From Siphonodentalium dalli (lineage: Eukaryota > Mollusca > Scaphopoda > Gadilida > Siphonodentaliidae): a stretch of DNA of 64,000 bases. Where the stretch lies: positions 121,014,126-121,078,125 of the forward strand of contig CP136069.1 of assembly GCA_032622095.1 (NCBI GenBank), given 5' to 3'. Made by a program: the position numbers and the translations under genes. Below the pieces are notes generated by a model. It searched no databases, was not told the origin of the DNA, and saw only the letters and a list, made by a program, of their open reading frames with translations. Below are positions 23,671 through 35,529 of this stretch, one piece after another. Numbering within the stretch: the stretch's first letter is position 1; each line of letters starts with the position of its first letter.

Positions 23671-23842
23671 TCTTTAAGTTCTTTATAAACAGATCATGTG
23701 CAGGTTTAAGGGAAAACAGGCTGAGGAAAACACTCACGGAATAGTCATCTGGAATGTTCAAAACGCTCGATCAGGAAGTCTTGGATGTTGCTGCGAGTCT
23801 TATTCGGAAGACAATTATTGAGTTATTAATGATTAATACGAT

Positions 23843-25075
23843 GTGCAATGCTATCCTATTGTCGAGTCGTTAACATTAAAGGACGGCCAGCCTCCGCACA
23901 AATCTGTGATAGGGTTTGTAGATCAGATTCACACCATTGGTACCGTTGCATGTTCGATTGCGCAGAATCTCGTGTATTGTGTATCGTGTGGGAAGTTCAT
24001 AACCGATATCACCATTTTCCAGAACATCGAATTGCCACGAATAAAACGCAGATCAATACACGCTACGAATATTACAGAACCTAAACATCGCTTCGGTAAC
24101 CCAAACCGAGAACATTTGATGCTGGCCACACCAGGTGTTCGGTGTTCGGATGAAGTTGGTGTGTAGGAGAACAGAAACTATAATGTTTTGGAAATTAGCG
24201 TGGTCAAAAAATGAAGGCGAGAAAGTATTCCCAAGATTTACGTATTGGGTATCGTTGGCATCGTGTGCTCATACTTCCCAGTTAAAACAGTTATAACCTT
24301 CCAACCACATATTCATAAAGCAATATATGAATATGTTCCTACTATTGAGGAATACCTAAGAATGACACAGAAACTTGCAGTGCAAACGAACATGCCTATT
24401 ATTCACTTAACGCTCGATGTTGGGGCGCGGCTAAGATATATAATGTTGTTTGGAACTTTCCCGATTCGCAAATGTTGTTATACATCCGGCAGACTTTCAT
24501 TTAATGCAGGAGCTGTTTGGAATAATTGGTAAAATTATCTCCGGCAACGGGTTCGAAGATGTCGCGTTTCAATCCAGTTTGTGTGCGTCCGGTAACGTGA
24601 TTGTTGGAATGTATGGTAAACATTATAATAGGGCATGGTTAGTCAACGAACAGTTCGCTGATGCATTAGAGCGATTGCTTCTAATGAGAATATTGGATCA
24701 CAGCGGGATGAACTTCCCATCATCACAAACTTGCGACGGGCTTCGAGTGCAGGATCATCGCTGGAGTTTATCCAGCAAAGTTGAAACCTATTCAGACTTG
24801 GACAAATTTTGGGAAGTGTACAATGCGTTCAGACAACATATTTGGGGAGGAAGCTTTGGCAAAACTGCACAATTCTGGTTCCTTTACTTAGACTTGGTTG
24901 ACAGTCGTTATTTGCCGCATTTGTCAATTAAGGAGAACAATTTTGATCTCAGTTTGATATTCTGGAAGGAGTCCGCACTATGCCAAGAGAAAGGAATTAT
25001 AGTCGGAAGAGGTGGCTCGCCGGGCGATAGACGAGCCGGCCAACAAACTTACAACCGCGACTAAGATGACAGGGG
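23843..25075 (+). pseudogene. Relic of an uncharacterised multicopy invertebrate protein family, N-terminal part
   Basis: Three frames read in order on the plus strand look like one protein broken by frameshifts. The first (23843-24166) has IELPRIKRRSIHA. The second (24245 to about 24450) has YVPTIEEYLRMTQKLAVQT and MPIIHLTLDVGARL. The third (about 24465-25064) has VIHPADFHLMQELFGIIGKI, then SGNGFEDVAFQSSLCASG, HYNRAWLVNEQFADALERLL and FGKTAQFWFLYLDLV. I recall this series from large, uncharacterised, probably transposon-associated gene families of molluscs, brachiopods and cnidarians; I do not know a proven function. The end QQTYNRD matches a conserved EQTxNRDAK-like motif interrupted by a small deletion. 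It is not functional: at least two frameshifts are visible. The protein continues at 27848-28735 after a 2.8-kb gap. Confidence 0.6.
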
Positions 25076-26184
25076 TGCTATTCACCGGCTGGGTTTATAA
25101 TATAGTCCAGGTAGTTTTACGAGGCGACGCTCAATGCGAGGCTATCGGTGGACATCTCGATGGGAAGACATCGTCGCGCCATATAGGATTATCCAATCAA
25201 GGTGATTGGCGTCAATCATAGATTGACCACCGGTCACATAAACATGCTGCGTGTAGAAGTACACGTTTGTACACATTTCAACAATGAGCAACCGAGGAAA
25301 AGGACGTGGGGCAAAATATACCACCGACGATATGAGGGGGTCTACAAAAACAATCCGTATATAGGGCCGGGGTGGGTGGTGGTCCAGAGGCCGAAACAAT
25401 CGTGCTTGTAATTTGTTTTCCAAAATGGTTTTTTTTCAAACAATTTACAAGTACTGACCATGTAATGTTGTTTGTAAGCATGTTAGTATCATGTTTGTTG
25501 GCATATGCATGGCTATATGGACATCTATAGTGACTATTTAGCCTCAGATTTAGCAACATTCTGGATTTCACAGGATCCCGTCGCACTTCTCAGTGGAAAA
25601 CCGTAATTTAGTAAACAAATTAATGTATTACCCAGTTGTATTACCCGAATAAAAGTAATAAAATAAAAAAAACTGTATCACAAATACTACATGGTGAATA
25701 CTCAATGATGACTAGATATCATTGACCCGATTGTTGCATAACATGAAATTGAAAAGGGTATCTCATAAATTTCTAATGTCTGAAATACTGTCTTGTTCTG
25801 GCATGCAATCAATTTCATTCCTTCTGTTATTTCTCATCTTTTTAATGATTGCAATTAATGTTAATTTGCAGCACTTATCCAAATAAAACTGAATTGGTTA
25901 TGATGAATGGCCGTTACTGTTTATTGTTCAGACAATCCCAACTGAAGGTGACGCTATTCTCCTTGAATTTACGAACTTCATCTTTAAGCTTAAATACTGC
26001 TCAACAAGACTAAACTACAATACTAATTGTATACTGTTATCGCTTACAAATATATGAACGGAAATAGTGTGATGCATTCAGATGCTTTGAGAAATGACAT
26101 TCTTCAATGTCTTCAAAGTTCAAACTAAAATCAAGAATAAAATCTGACTGAGACTATACTGCAGACTCTAGTGCACAAATATAC
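25076..26184. other. Non-coding gap within the relic
   Basis: AT-rich sequence with no recognisable domain. It could be an intron of the original gene or inserted DNA; I cannot decide between them. Confidence 0.4.
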
Positions 26185-26600
26185 ATACAATTGGTTAAGT
26201 TATAATAATGCAAAATGTGTTTACGGATGGAACCAAGTTGGTAGCTCTGGTGTGCATCGACAGGCAAAACCTGTGATATGCAGTAATATCTGCACACATC
26301 ATTCCCGTATCATTCAGGTATATCACCATACCAAACCACTTCAAAATTCGACAACCGACACTTCAACTTATATGGCAAAAACTTTGTACGGATTGAATTT
26401 CATAAACAGGGCCCATGGATAACTCTGGTAGGCATTGGTACTCACAACCCGTGATATTATGCATATTCGTTCCCCATTTCTGGTCCGTCACATGTCATAG
26501 AGCATCAAAATATGACAACCGACTCTTGAGTTATGATGCAAAATGTTTGTACGGATGGACACACAGACGGCTCGAGACGTCAACTATATACCCGCCGACT
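26185..26600 (+). repeat. Three diverged tandem copies, about 164-bp unit
   Basis: The phrase gacaaccgac...tatggcaaaa...tttgtacggatgg recurs with starts about 163-165 bases apart (landmarks at 26222, 26387 and 26550), with shared acctgtgatat or cccgtgatatt between. A 148-residue open frame overlapping the last copy (26415-26861) has no domain and is probably chance. Confidence 0.65.
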
Positions 26601-27060
26601 AATATCGGGGGTATAATAACCATATATCTATGTGTATACCTAACAACACAATTCCCCTCCTCACCCACCCTGGTGAATAAGACTAAAGAGTTCTTTGATC
26701 ATGCACAAATAATTGTAGAACCCCTGACCTGTTTACTACTATTTACACTGGCCAGTGTTCTCTGTCAGACTAAACACGCTCGATATATTAAGGCTATAAT
26801 GCGGTCTAGGGCAATTTGTGACATACAGTGTACCTACACAATGCTTTATTATTGTTGTTAGATACTGGAAACACCAGGAAACACCTGGAAATACAGTTTA
26901 TTTTTCGTTTTTCTGACCTGTGCTTACCGATTAAGGATGTTATTGCTTGAGTCTTAATTTTACACACTTTGAACCAACAAAGGATAGTGGAATGGGATTG
27001 AAAGGCAGTTAACACAGTTATCGAAGAACGGCTAAAAAACTCTGAAATTTTGATAAAAAC
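26601..27060. other. Non-coding stretch
   Basis: No gene or clear repeat is visible. Confidence 0.4.
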
Positions 27061-27416
27061 ATGAGAAAGGGGGTGGGTCCCCAACATTTGGAGGAACAAA
27101 TTTGCACAAATGGGGTGGTGGGTCCCTCGGGGTCGGAAAAAAACAAATTGGGCCCTATATGTGCAATTGTTTTCCAGACCCCCCCCCCCCCACTGCCGAC
27201 GAGCGTAACACTATTTTGGGCATTGTGGAGAGAAGAATCAAAATATTAAAGAACAAAGAAACCTGCACTATTCACAAGCGCCGGAAAAATGATGCATGGA
27301 AAGAAATGTCTTTGGAAATAGCAGGGAAATATCCAAACAGAACCAACCAAAACACAAACAAAATTCTTCTGAGACGTTATCTTCTTGGCTCTTCATTTTC
27401 ACACTGTGCTAATTAA
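27061..27416 (+). pseudogene. C-run repeat followed by Myb/SANT-like DNA-binding remnant
   Basis: From about 27061 there is G-rich then C-rich sequence (C run at 27180-27191). The frame ending at 27416 then reads ILGIVERRIKILKNKET, KRRKNDAWKEMSLEIAGKY and NRTNQNTNKILLRRY. The spacing of hydrophobic residues, the central K/R-R-K-N-x-A-W-x-x-I/M motif and the trailing basic helix resemble Myb/SANT-like domains that accompany PIF/Harbinger transposases. The domain begins abruptly after the C run and the stop follows at once, so it is a fragment. No transposase frame adjoins it. Alternatively it may be a chance frame. Confidence 0.45.
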
Positions 27417-27465
27417 AAAAAAACCTCATTAATATCATTGAAACTCATTCTGCAGATATATAAAC

Positions 27466-27957
27466 TCAAGCATGAGTCTCCACACAATTATACCCAAAAA
27501 ATATACCGCTATACATGCCGATTGTGGCCGGTGAGTGTTCGTGAATTAGTCGTAAGACGGCGTCAATTGACAGGTGACAAATCTGATAGATTGGATCAAT
27601 CACACCATCGACAGCGTGTGTCGTTTGCGCTAAAGCAAAGATACCTTTGCGTTCAGCCGCTACCATATAAACTACCTGGTTTATAAAATAGTCTCGCTTG
27701 GTGAATAGCACCCCTGGAGTCATAAAGCTGTTCGCATGGAACAGAGACTCGTATACTAGGTGTGTGATGAACCGACCATAATTAGCACGGTTCCGGAAGT
27801 CATGCGTCGAATCGAAATGCGTGTGATACCGCTCACCCTCATGAAAAACGAGTAAAATCGAATCATCGGAGGACCGTGTGCTTGCAGTCCTGGATATACT
27901 TACACATGAATTCGTCAATCCATTTGATTGTAGCTTAGACATAACTAAATTGTACAA
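27466..27957 (-). CDS. Unrecognised 163-residue open frame
   Basis: The frame is open on the minus strand and begins with an ATG at 27957. Its first 36 residues (27850-27957) overlap antisense to the relic starting at 27848, so that part is a shadow. The remaining roughly 125 residues include VFHEGERYHTHFDSTHDF, FMTPGVLFTKRDYFINQVVY and AAERKGIFALAQTTHAVDG. They have a balanced composition and no repeats, unlike the artefact frames. I see no signal peptide, clear membrane helix or known motif. It could be an exon or inverted piece of the neighbouring relic, or chance. I do not assign a function. Confidence 0.2.
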   Translation of the reverse strand: MYNLVMSKLQSNGLTNSCVSISRTASTRSSDDSILLVFHEGERYHTHFDSTHDFRNRANYGRFITHLVYESLFHANSFMTPGVLFTKRDYFINQVVYMVAAERKGIFALAQTTHAVDGVIDPIYQICHLSIDAVLRLIHEHSPATIGMYSGIFFGYNCVETHA

Positions 27958-28735
27958 CCTCTCATCCGGAGTCCATATTGGAGGTCAGACAGGCGATTGG
28001 ATTCTAAGCATGTTGGACTACGGAAAACAGCAGATGAATGATTTTTCGGAGAAGAGTCTTGAAAATTCCGATGATGACTCAGGTATTGCAATATTTCTTC
28101 AATCCAATATAAAACACGCGTGTGTATAGTTTCCAGACACACACAAGAATGTCGTTGTCTCAGCCCAAGGCACAACAAAGAAATTGGCAATCGAGAGGGA
28201 CATTCTGGGAGGACTGTTGGACACATGAACAGCTTATCAATCGATGTGGACAGAGGTTAACAGTTCGCCTCGGCCCTGAGCCAATGTAACTGGGTTATCC
28301 CGACGGTGCGCGTGGGAAAACTATGAAAAGCAAACTATTTGACATATTGTCAAATACATTGGGAGGCCACAGATGATAAATCAATGACTGCCAGAAGTTA
28401 TATTTTGCCTGCCACTTTTGAAGAACTAGCAATGCGAATTTAAAAATCCTTTCCAAATTGTTATTCCAGAATAGACGTTTCGACGTATTGCTATATCTCA
28501 AATAATCAACAAAGCAAGGAGAGGGGGTAACGGGTATGGCCGAGAAATACACTGTAAGGAGTGAGAAGACAAAGATCCCAAAATATTTCGCCAAATTTCA
28601 ATCTAATGGGGCCAACAAAGAGAAGATGATTGATCTGATTCTAGTCACATGGAATAATCATCGAGACCAGCTAGGTGCAGGACAGGAAATTGACCTATCG
28701 GTCAGAAACTCGTGTCACTTGATTACCCGATAGTC
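27848..28735 (+). pseudogene. Relic of the uncharacterised family, C-terminal part
   Basis: The frame 27848-28129 encodes EDRVLAVLDILTHEF followed by NPFDCSLDITKLYNLSSGVH and WILSMLDYGKQQMNDF. In the family as I remember it, an INPF...LYNISSG block follows the QTxNRDAK region, so this continues 23843-25075. A TAG interrupts, then the same frame resumes with VVVSAQGTTKKLAIERDIL to a TGA near 28229. A frameshift leads to LGYPDGARGKTMKSKLFDIL around 28290-28350. A last frame, 28536-28733, has KIPKYFAKFQSNGANKEKMI. Several stops and frameshifts show it is dead. Confidence 0.55.
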
Positions 28736-29264
28736 TACTATGAGTGTTGATGCTTTGTGTTCAGACCACCACAAAATTGGATCGAAATAGCCATGGTAAC
28801 TCGAGATGCTTACCGATCAGCACAATGCTATGAAGCATCTTTAGGTAGATTCCTATTAAAATTTGTTACATGATCCTACCCTTATTCCATTCAATAAACC
28901 CATTCTATAAATTTTGATATTAAACGTTTGTTTAATAACAGGAAATTGTGCCTGGTGATTTTTGACTTCCGGTTTGTCGTCTGTTTACATTGCGTGCGCT
29001 ACGTCTCAAAATACCATGGCTTCCAATATGTTTTCCAACAAACTATAATGTATGAAGAGTTTGAAAAGTTATGTCATTAAATATACGCCATTCAATACGC
29101 GCATGAGTATTTAATTAGCTGGGACGATTTCTTTACGCGAGCAAACAACGCACAGTTATGTGAAACGTCATCGCATCCCTTATAGAAGCCGATGTTAATT
29201 TCGCGTCCCGTTTGTTGATTTAAGTATGTTTTGTCGAGGTTTAATGTCATGTAATAAATATAAT
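28736..29264. other. Non-coding stretch
   Basis: AT-rich unique DNA with no recognisable feature. Confidence 0.4.
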
Positions 29265-29412
29265 CTTCAACTCGTTCCCAGTTTATGGAGGAACTTACAA
29301 AACTCGTCCAGTAAATTAGGTCTGGATCTCGCCAAAGGCTCGGTCCAGACCTAATTTAGTGGGATCGTTTTGTAAATTCCGCTATAAACTGGGGACGCTT
29401 TGTAGATCCTCT
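29265..29412. mobile_element. Hairpin MITE, family A
   Basis: The left arm (gttcccagtttatggaggaa, then cttacaaaactcgtcc and agtaaattaggtctgg) is mirrored by the right arm from ggtccagacctaattt to ataaactggggac. The same arm sequence reappears at the end of the window (63958-64000). Confidence 0.8.
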
Positions 29413-29779
29413 ATTATATATACAACGAAATGTGCGTTACACATATGAGACAATATGTACTTTTTTGCTAACTTGTTTGACGACGACGTCGACAGTTTTG
29501 GAAACCGGAATACCACGAATTCACGGATATTCATATAAAACACTATAGTTTCCGATATAAATCTTTATCGTATAGGTATAGTTTAAGTTGATCCTCACCT
29601 TCCTAATAACATATACATAAATTTAAGCGAAATTGTAACCTTTTTGTAGCTGAAAGAAGTGAAAGTCATGGCAATTTGTGACCGATAAACAAAACAGATT
29701 GTTTTTAGCTTTTTGTCGACTGGATCAGTCGGAGATCTTCCGTGTAGGAATGCTTTGGTTTATGCACGGACGTGACTCC
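29413..29779. other. Non-coding stretch
   Basis: No recognisable feature; mildly AT-rich unique DNA. Confidence 0.35.
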
Positions 29780-30363
29780 ACGTGGTTTGGCGTGTATCAC
29801 CCCCCCCCCCCCCGCCATTTGGCAAAAACAATAAACAGTTGGATATATATTTCATGCCTGCAGGTATAACGTCAGTTGGAAACTTCAGACCAAAGTTAAG
29901 TTAACAACATTGCGATAGTTTGAGTTTCCAACCAGTAATTAATGTGAAATATGTTGTTTTTCTATCAAAAGTCGAACATTCTTCTACATTTGGTCACCTT
30001 TTTGGGCCGAACATTTTGAAATTTCGTGTCTTACACAACATTTGTGGAAATTTCAGACCAAAAGTTGAATGAACTTATTCTAATAGTTTTACATTACAAC
30101 AATTTTTCAATGTGAAATTTGTGGTTTTAGAACAAATTATTTTCCTACATTCGGTGAATTGTTTTGGACTGAATCGATGATGATTTGGAAGTTTTCAACC
30201 ACATGGACGTGTCAGGTTGGAAATTCCAAAAAGTTGGAAAGTTTAGACCACCAGCGCAAATGGAAGTTTCATACTTGAATATTTTGGTCTCCTTCAAGGG
30301 GTGCTGTTGAAAATTCCAAGGTGGACACTGCTCCCCTCAATTTAGACCTTTAACCACGTCCCT
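29780..30363. mobile_element. Decayed ttccaact-class repeat (possibly hAT-like)
   Basis: A C run (29801-29813) leads into phrases such as gtcagttggaaacttcagacc, ttgtggaaatttcagacca and gaaaattccaaggtgg, ending at aaccacgtcccta. This vocabulary matches the well-defined hAT-like element at 42688-43850, whose terminus in complement is catctagccacatccctg. Ends are too decayed to define. Confidence 0.4.
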
Positions 30364-31717
30364 ACTATAGGAGAAGAATAAGCACATAAATGCATGGATA
30401 GCCCATCGCGTAATTAATAAGTACTTCTTGCGAATACTCACCGGTTTCAATATCTCAGAATTTTAGCAGAATCGTTGTCGTCACATGTCGTAACCTGGGA
30501 AGAACCCGCGTGTCCTCAGTCCGACGAAGAAAATAGTTATAGACAATTATGGTTTGCTCTTGTTAATCCTATACCTAATCACCACCGTCTGAAATAAAAG
30601 ATCAATCAACGTGCGATCAAAGAGCTATATGTTTGTATCATTGAGTGGTCGTAGTGGACTCGGTTCCATCGGCTATGACATGCCGTGGCTGTATTGATTG
30701 CGAGCAGCAGAGGATCCAATGCAACGGCGCATCTTCCCTTCACTAAAATACAAAATCACGGGCCAATTGGAAACGCTCTTTCTCCTGTCCCTTCATGTCA
30801 GCATCAAATCTTCAACGTAGCGAGAGCAAAATGTCATTTCTTAGATATCTGCGAAGTACTATTAGGGTCACGGTATATAATGTCAACACTGTCACGTTGA
30901 AGGGTGCAGTCGTACGCCGTTAACGCGAATGAGGTACATCGCGAAATGTCTCGATGAGTGGAGGAGTTGAGAGAGTTGCGAGATTAACGCTAACTGTGGC
31001 AGCGAATGACGACCGTTGTTCAATTCAATTGGTGACTTACGGTATACGTTGCCGGGTGGCAAAATACCTAGCAGTAAATTCGTAAAACGTTACGGCATAA
31101 AGTGCCACCAACAATGTTACCATTGGAAGCAGCCGTAAACTTTACGATAAATCCGTTTAAATAATTGAACGGTAAATTCTTTCAGTAAATTTCATTATTT
31201 CTTGGTAAATCTATTTCCGCTCAATCTCCCGTATATAATAGTATGGTTATTTTGACGCTACAATGCAAAGACAGACACTAGTAGTTGACATGAAAGCTCT
31301 TGTGAATTAGTCTGATGTGGGTATCGTCTTGTGTAAGTATCTGTGTTATGAAACAGTCGCAACACTGTCAAGCTGTCAAGTTCAACATCAACACTCGAGT
31401 CGAGTAAAGTCTCGTGTCAACCGAGTGCGCGAACACAATCCAACTATCACAATTCCGATGACAATATCAATGATAAAGGCCACCGGCCGGTTTTGCGTAT
31501 GAAAATCGTGTTCGGTTCACACAGAAAGAGAGAATGAGATAGTGTGAACATTATTCCAGCACTGTAGTATTGTAGAAGTAATTTCTTTTCGACAAAGTTC
31601 GTGAAAATAGCAACAAAGAATTCGATGGTCAATAATTCTGAAATGCACGAAGCTATGTATGGACTAACTTAATTAAATACTGGGTGGCGGAATGCAGCCG
31701 GAATGCATTTGGAACTG
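30364..31717. other. Non-coding stretch
   Basis: No recognisable gene, RNA gene or repeat. The frames at 30685-30900 and 31317-31502 show no domain. Confidence 0.4.
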
Positions 31718-32404
31718 AATATTAACATTGAGCCTATATACGCATCACCTCATGTCATAATATTAACAGTGAGACTATATACGCCTCACCTCATGTCATA
31801 ATATTAACAGTGAGCCTATATAAGCCTCACCTCATGTTATACTATTAACAGTGAGCATATATACGCCTCACCTCGTGTTATAATATTACCAATGAGCCTA
31901 TATACGCCTCACCTCATGTTATAATATTAACAATGAGCCTATATACGCCTCACCTCTGTTATAATATTACAGTGAGCCTATATATATACGCCTCACCTCG
32001 TGTTATAATATTAACAATGAGCCTATATAAGCCTCACATCATGTTATAATATTAACAGTGAGCCTATATATATACGCCTCACCTCATGTTATAATATTAA
32101 CAATGAGCCTATATAAGCCTCACCTCATGTTATCATATTAACAGTGAGCCTATATATACGCCTCACCTCGTGTTATAATATTAACAATGGGCCTATATAC
32201 GCCTCACCTCATGTCATAATATTAACAGTGAGCCTATATACGCCTCCCCTCATGTTATAATATTAACAGTGATCATATATACGCCTCACCTCATGTTATA
32301 ATATTAACAGTGAGCATATATACGCCTCACCTCATGTTATAATATTAACAGTGAGTCTATATACGCCTCACCTCATGTTACAATATTAATAGTGAGCCTA
32401 TATA
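31718..32404 (+). repeat. 41-bp satellite array, about 16 copies
   Basis: The unit is agcctatatacgcctcacct plus catgttataatattaacagtg. Copies are mostly 41 bases; several carry an extra tata, one lacks a few bases, and point changes are few, so the array is fairly young. Confidence 0.95.
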
Positions 32405-32515
32405 CGCATCACCTCATGTTATAATGCTGTTACGCCTCACCTCATGTTATAATGATGTTACGCCTCACCTCATGTTATAATGCTGTTACGCCTCACCTCA
32501 TGTTATAATGCTGTA
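32405..32515 (+). repeat. 28-bp satellite derived from the 41-bp unit
   Basis: Four copies of tacgcctcacctcatgttat followed by aatgctgt form a shorter monomer. It keeps the central part of the 41-bp unit but loses the attaacagtgagcctata half, so a deleted monomer seems to have been amplified at the array edge. Confidence 0.9.
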
Positions 32516-33620
32516 TCAGAAAGATATGTATAATTATAATATATCTTGACAATTACACGAACTATTGATATGTCGGCTTTAAATAAATCCCCCCACCACA
32601 AGGTGAAAATTGACTCTCTTTCTCTTCGGAAACAAATCAAGTGAGTTATTTTATAATTATGACGCCTTTAATACAGAGCCGGACGACATCTCATAAGACG
32701 GATTCAGATTGCATTACTGAAGGTTACTGGGAGTGCATTTAGTGGAAGTTTTAAAAAGGGTATGAGCGTTCCATTGGTCTTTAATTTCCTCAGCGGGGAT
32801 AACATTACACGGTTACTGGAATACAGATGTCATTATATTATGCTATCCTATGAATATACGATTGGATAAACACCACGGAGTATTTGTGACAATTTCCTGC
32901 TCTTTGACTATATAAATTAGCATACAATCGATTTAAACGGTGCGAAAGTTACGTGTAATCAAAACTACCCCCGCCTTCACAGGCAGCTGAAAACAAAACT
33001 TTATTTTCAGCCAGAACACCCGAAAATAACCTAATTGTGAACGCACTGGACATCCCAAATGGGTACTGTACACTGAATCCGACCATTTATGGGACCATCT
33101 TTTATACTCAACATAATTTATGCAAGATATGAATGAATTTGGGCCATGGGTTAATGCAAAATACACTCGTACTACGAACGATGCAAACAACATGGCAATT
33201 ATAATGAAAATGAATTAATTATTTCATTTGTTGCTTATGTTCTGTTTAGTATAAAATGAGATGGTACCATAAATTGTCGGATTCAGTGTACAGTACCAAC
33301 ACTAATTGCATATATAAATGTAAATAAGAACGCTCGTTAATACGTTTCGCTACAAGTTGGCTGATTAATAAGCGATCTTTATGAAAGGTTGTCATTTAAC
33401 TAAATGTGGCGAGGTTATGAAGCATCACTTTTGGAGTTCGACACATGCATGCGTCACAGCTCATACCACCCATGAATGGCCTCATATAGATTCCAACTCA
33501 TTATTTTCAGCAGGAGGAAACTCTGGCCACGCCCATTGAGATCATATTCCACCAGTTCAAAACTTGTAACTTTTTGAAGTACTGACGGGGAACATTATAA
33601 CATTGGAAAATAACGCAGGG
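32516..33620. other. Non-coding stretch
   Basis: AT-rich unique DNA with no recognisable feature. Confidence 0.4.
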
Positions 33621-33741
33621 AATTAATTTCTTTAATACCAGGCCTGTTTCTTAATAATTAATACGTTTGTGAACCGCATGTAATTAATTTCTTTGTTAAT
33701 ACCAGGCCTGTTTCTTAATAATTAATACGTTTGTGAGCCGC
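33621..33741 (+). repeat. Tandem duplication, about 61-bp unit x2
   Basis: aattaatttctttaatacca followed by ggcctgtttcttaataatta and atacgtttgtgaaccgc is repeated at once from 33682 with a three-base insertion and one substitution. Confidence 0.9.
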
Positions 33742-33767
33742 TTTCCGTAAAAGCATTTACTTGATTA

Positions 33768-33838
33768 CCGGGGTGATTTCATGTTTGTAAGCGACGCTGA
33801 TGGAATACAGCTCACAAAAGTTGCATAAATCATGCAAT
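33768..33838. repeat. Short dispersed motif shared with 62.13 kb
   Basis: The order gattacc, ccgggg or ccggggtg, gtttgtaagcga.gc, then gctcacaaaa is also present at 62130-62215. This suggests a small, decayed dispersed repeat. Confidence 0.35.
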
Positions 33839-34120
33839 CTCGAGCTTGGACAAACACCTACTGCGAAATGAATTTTAAGGGACATGAACAGTGTATTAGC
33901 AATGACATATATTGCCTACGTTATTTTTTTCCCGGTCAAAGTTCTTAATCGATAATTTCAAGAAGTTCTTATCCATACGAAAGCTACAAGGCAAAATAAT
34001 TATACATACATATCTTTATTGACCTCTTCATGGGAGAGTATATAATATATTAGACAGTGTCGCGGCAACGACATGTCGCGGCGATTTTAAGGTCGAACGG
34101 CACAACCACGACTGACTTAA

Positions 34121-34512
34121 CCCTTTACCCAACAGAAGGGCCCTGTGCCAATGCATTCTCTTATATATGCGAGTCGACCATAGGTCGCCTCGCATATATA
34201 AGAGAATGCATTGGCTTAACACATTAAAAATTATAAAATTGTTAAAGAATGTAAGAAAAAATGGTAAAAAGTGTTAAAAAAAGATTTTTTGTAGGCCAAT
34301 GCATTCTCTTATATATGCGAGGCGACCTATGGTCGACTCGCATATATAAGAGAATGCATTGGCACAGGGCATAACTGTAACTATCACAATGTGGTCAAGG
34401 AGCCGGTTCCAATGATATCCATATTTGTATGGTTCTATTGAGACAGACCGAAGATATTTTAGGCTGTTGAAGCTTTATTTGGCCGGTTTTGGCCGGTTTG
34501 TTGGGTAAAGGG
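34121..34512. mobile_element. piggyBac-like MITE with two internal palindromes
   Basis: Termini ccctttacccaac and gttgggtaaaggg are exact complements and are flanked by TTAA at 34117-34120 and 34513-34516. Inside, two 69-bp palindromes (34147-34215 and 34295-34363), each of the form gccaatgcattctcttatat...complement, are copies of each other in opposite orientation. A decayed relative is at 44859-45114. Confidence 0.9.
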
Positions 34513-34516
34513 TTAA

Positions 34517-35529
34517 ATTGCTTCTTATCTGATTGTAGCTATGTCTTTCCTCGGTGGTTGAACAACTATCAGTGCTTACCAGTATATAATCACTTGCAAA
34601 AATGCACGTGAACAATTCAATATTGTGTTAAATTACAATAACCTATATGACAAAGAATTCGATCTTAGATGTTATACGTGGCCCGTTTAAGTTTGGTTGC
34701 GCCTGTCGTCTCCAGTACAATAACAGTATATGTTGTTCTGTTGTCGCGAGGATATTGTTAACACAATCAATTGATTTCAATTCGAGTCGAGGATTTGAAG
34801 CATATTCCGAGAACTCGCTCGTGAAAGTCGGTGCGGGTGTCACACATCAACACGAATCGAACAGTAATTTTGCTTGTGTCAGTTGATCCGCGAACATCAT
34901 GCCCACAGTGTGTAAGCCTGTACTCCAGGACTTGGCTTTCTTCGGAGAAATGAACAAACTATATCGTCGTGGAAAATCAATTATTAGTAACAAATGCCAA
35001 TTTTGAAGATTAGTACCCAGGTGTCATCTGATAGAATACTATATTTGTTCAAAATAGTGTGCTCAAAACAATACAATGGTCAAGCTGTGTACCAAAACTC
35101 CTTTTACCAAAGAAACCAAAAATATGGCAACAAAGATCCATTCAGCCTCAGTATGGATATGTACAAAAACATCCCCGGTTACAACGCATGGCGGATTTGG
35201 TCAATGCTGCATATGTCTGTGTATTAGCGTATCCAGGATATTATAAATGGGGATTAACCAGTTCTATTAAAATGTAGAGTGCTAGGATATGTGGATCTCA
35301 CCATGATTGATCTTTCCACAGCTGCCAATCAAATCATTATTAGCAGATATTTTCGACCAATCTGCGATTGCGCCGGTCGCTTGCTGCAATGCAAATTCTG
35401 ATTTCATAATTTACTTAAATTTATATTTGCCCCATGATGTTGGAAATTTATCCATGGTTATAACAATGGTTCACTTTCACAATTAAGAACGAAAATGTGT
35501 GTTAGCCGGTGTATATATTCTATAATATT
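34517..35529. other. Non-coding stretch
   Basis: No recognisable feature. Frames at 34643-34886 and 34994-35277 carry no domain I know. Confidence 0.4.

Noticed and set aside
26415-26861. 148-residue plus-strand frame
   Set aside because: It overlaps the diverged 164-bp tandem repeat and shows no domain.
31718-32515. CRISPR-like repeat array
   Set aside because: Units are contiguous without unique spacers, and the setting is a eukaryotic genome; it is a satellite.
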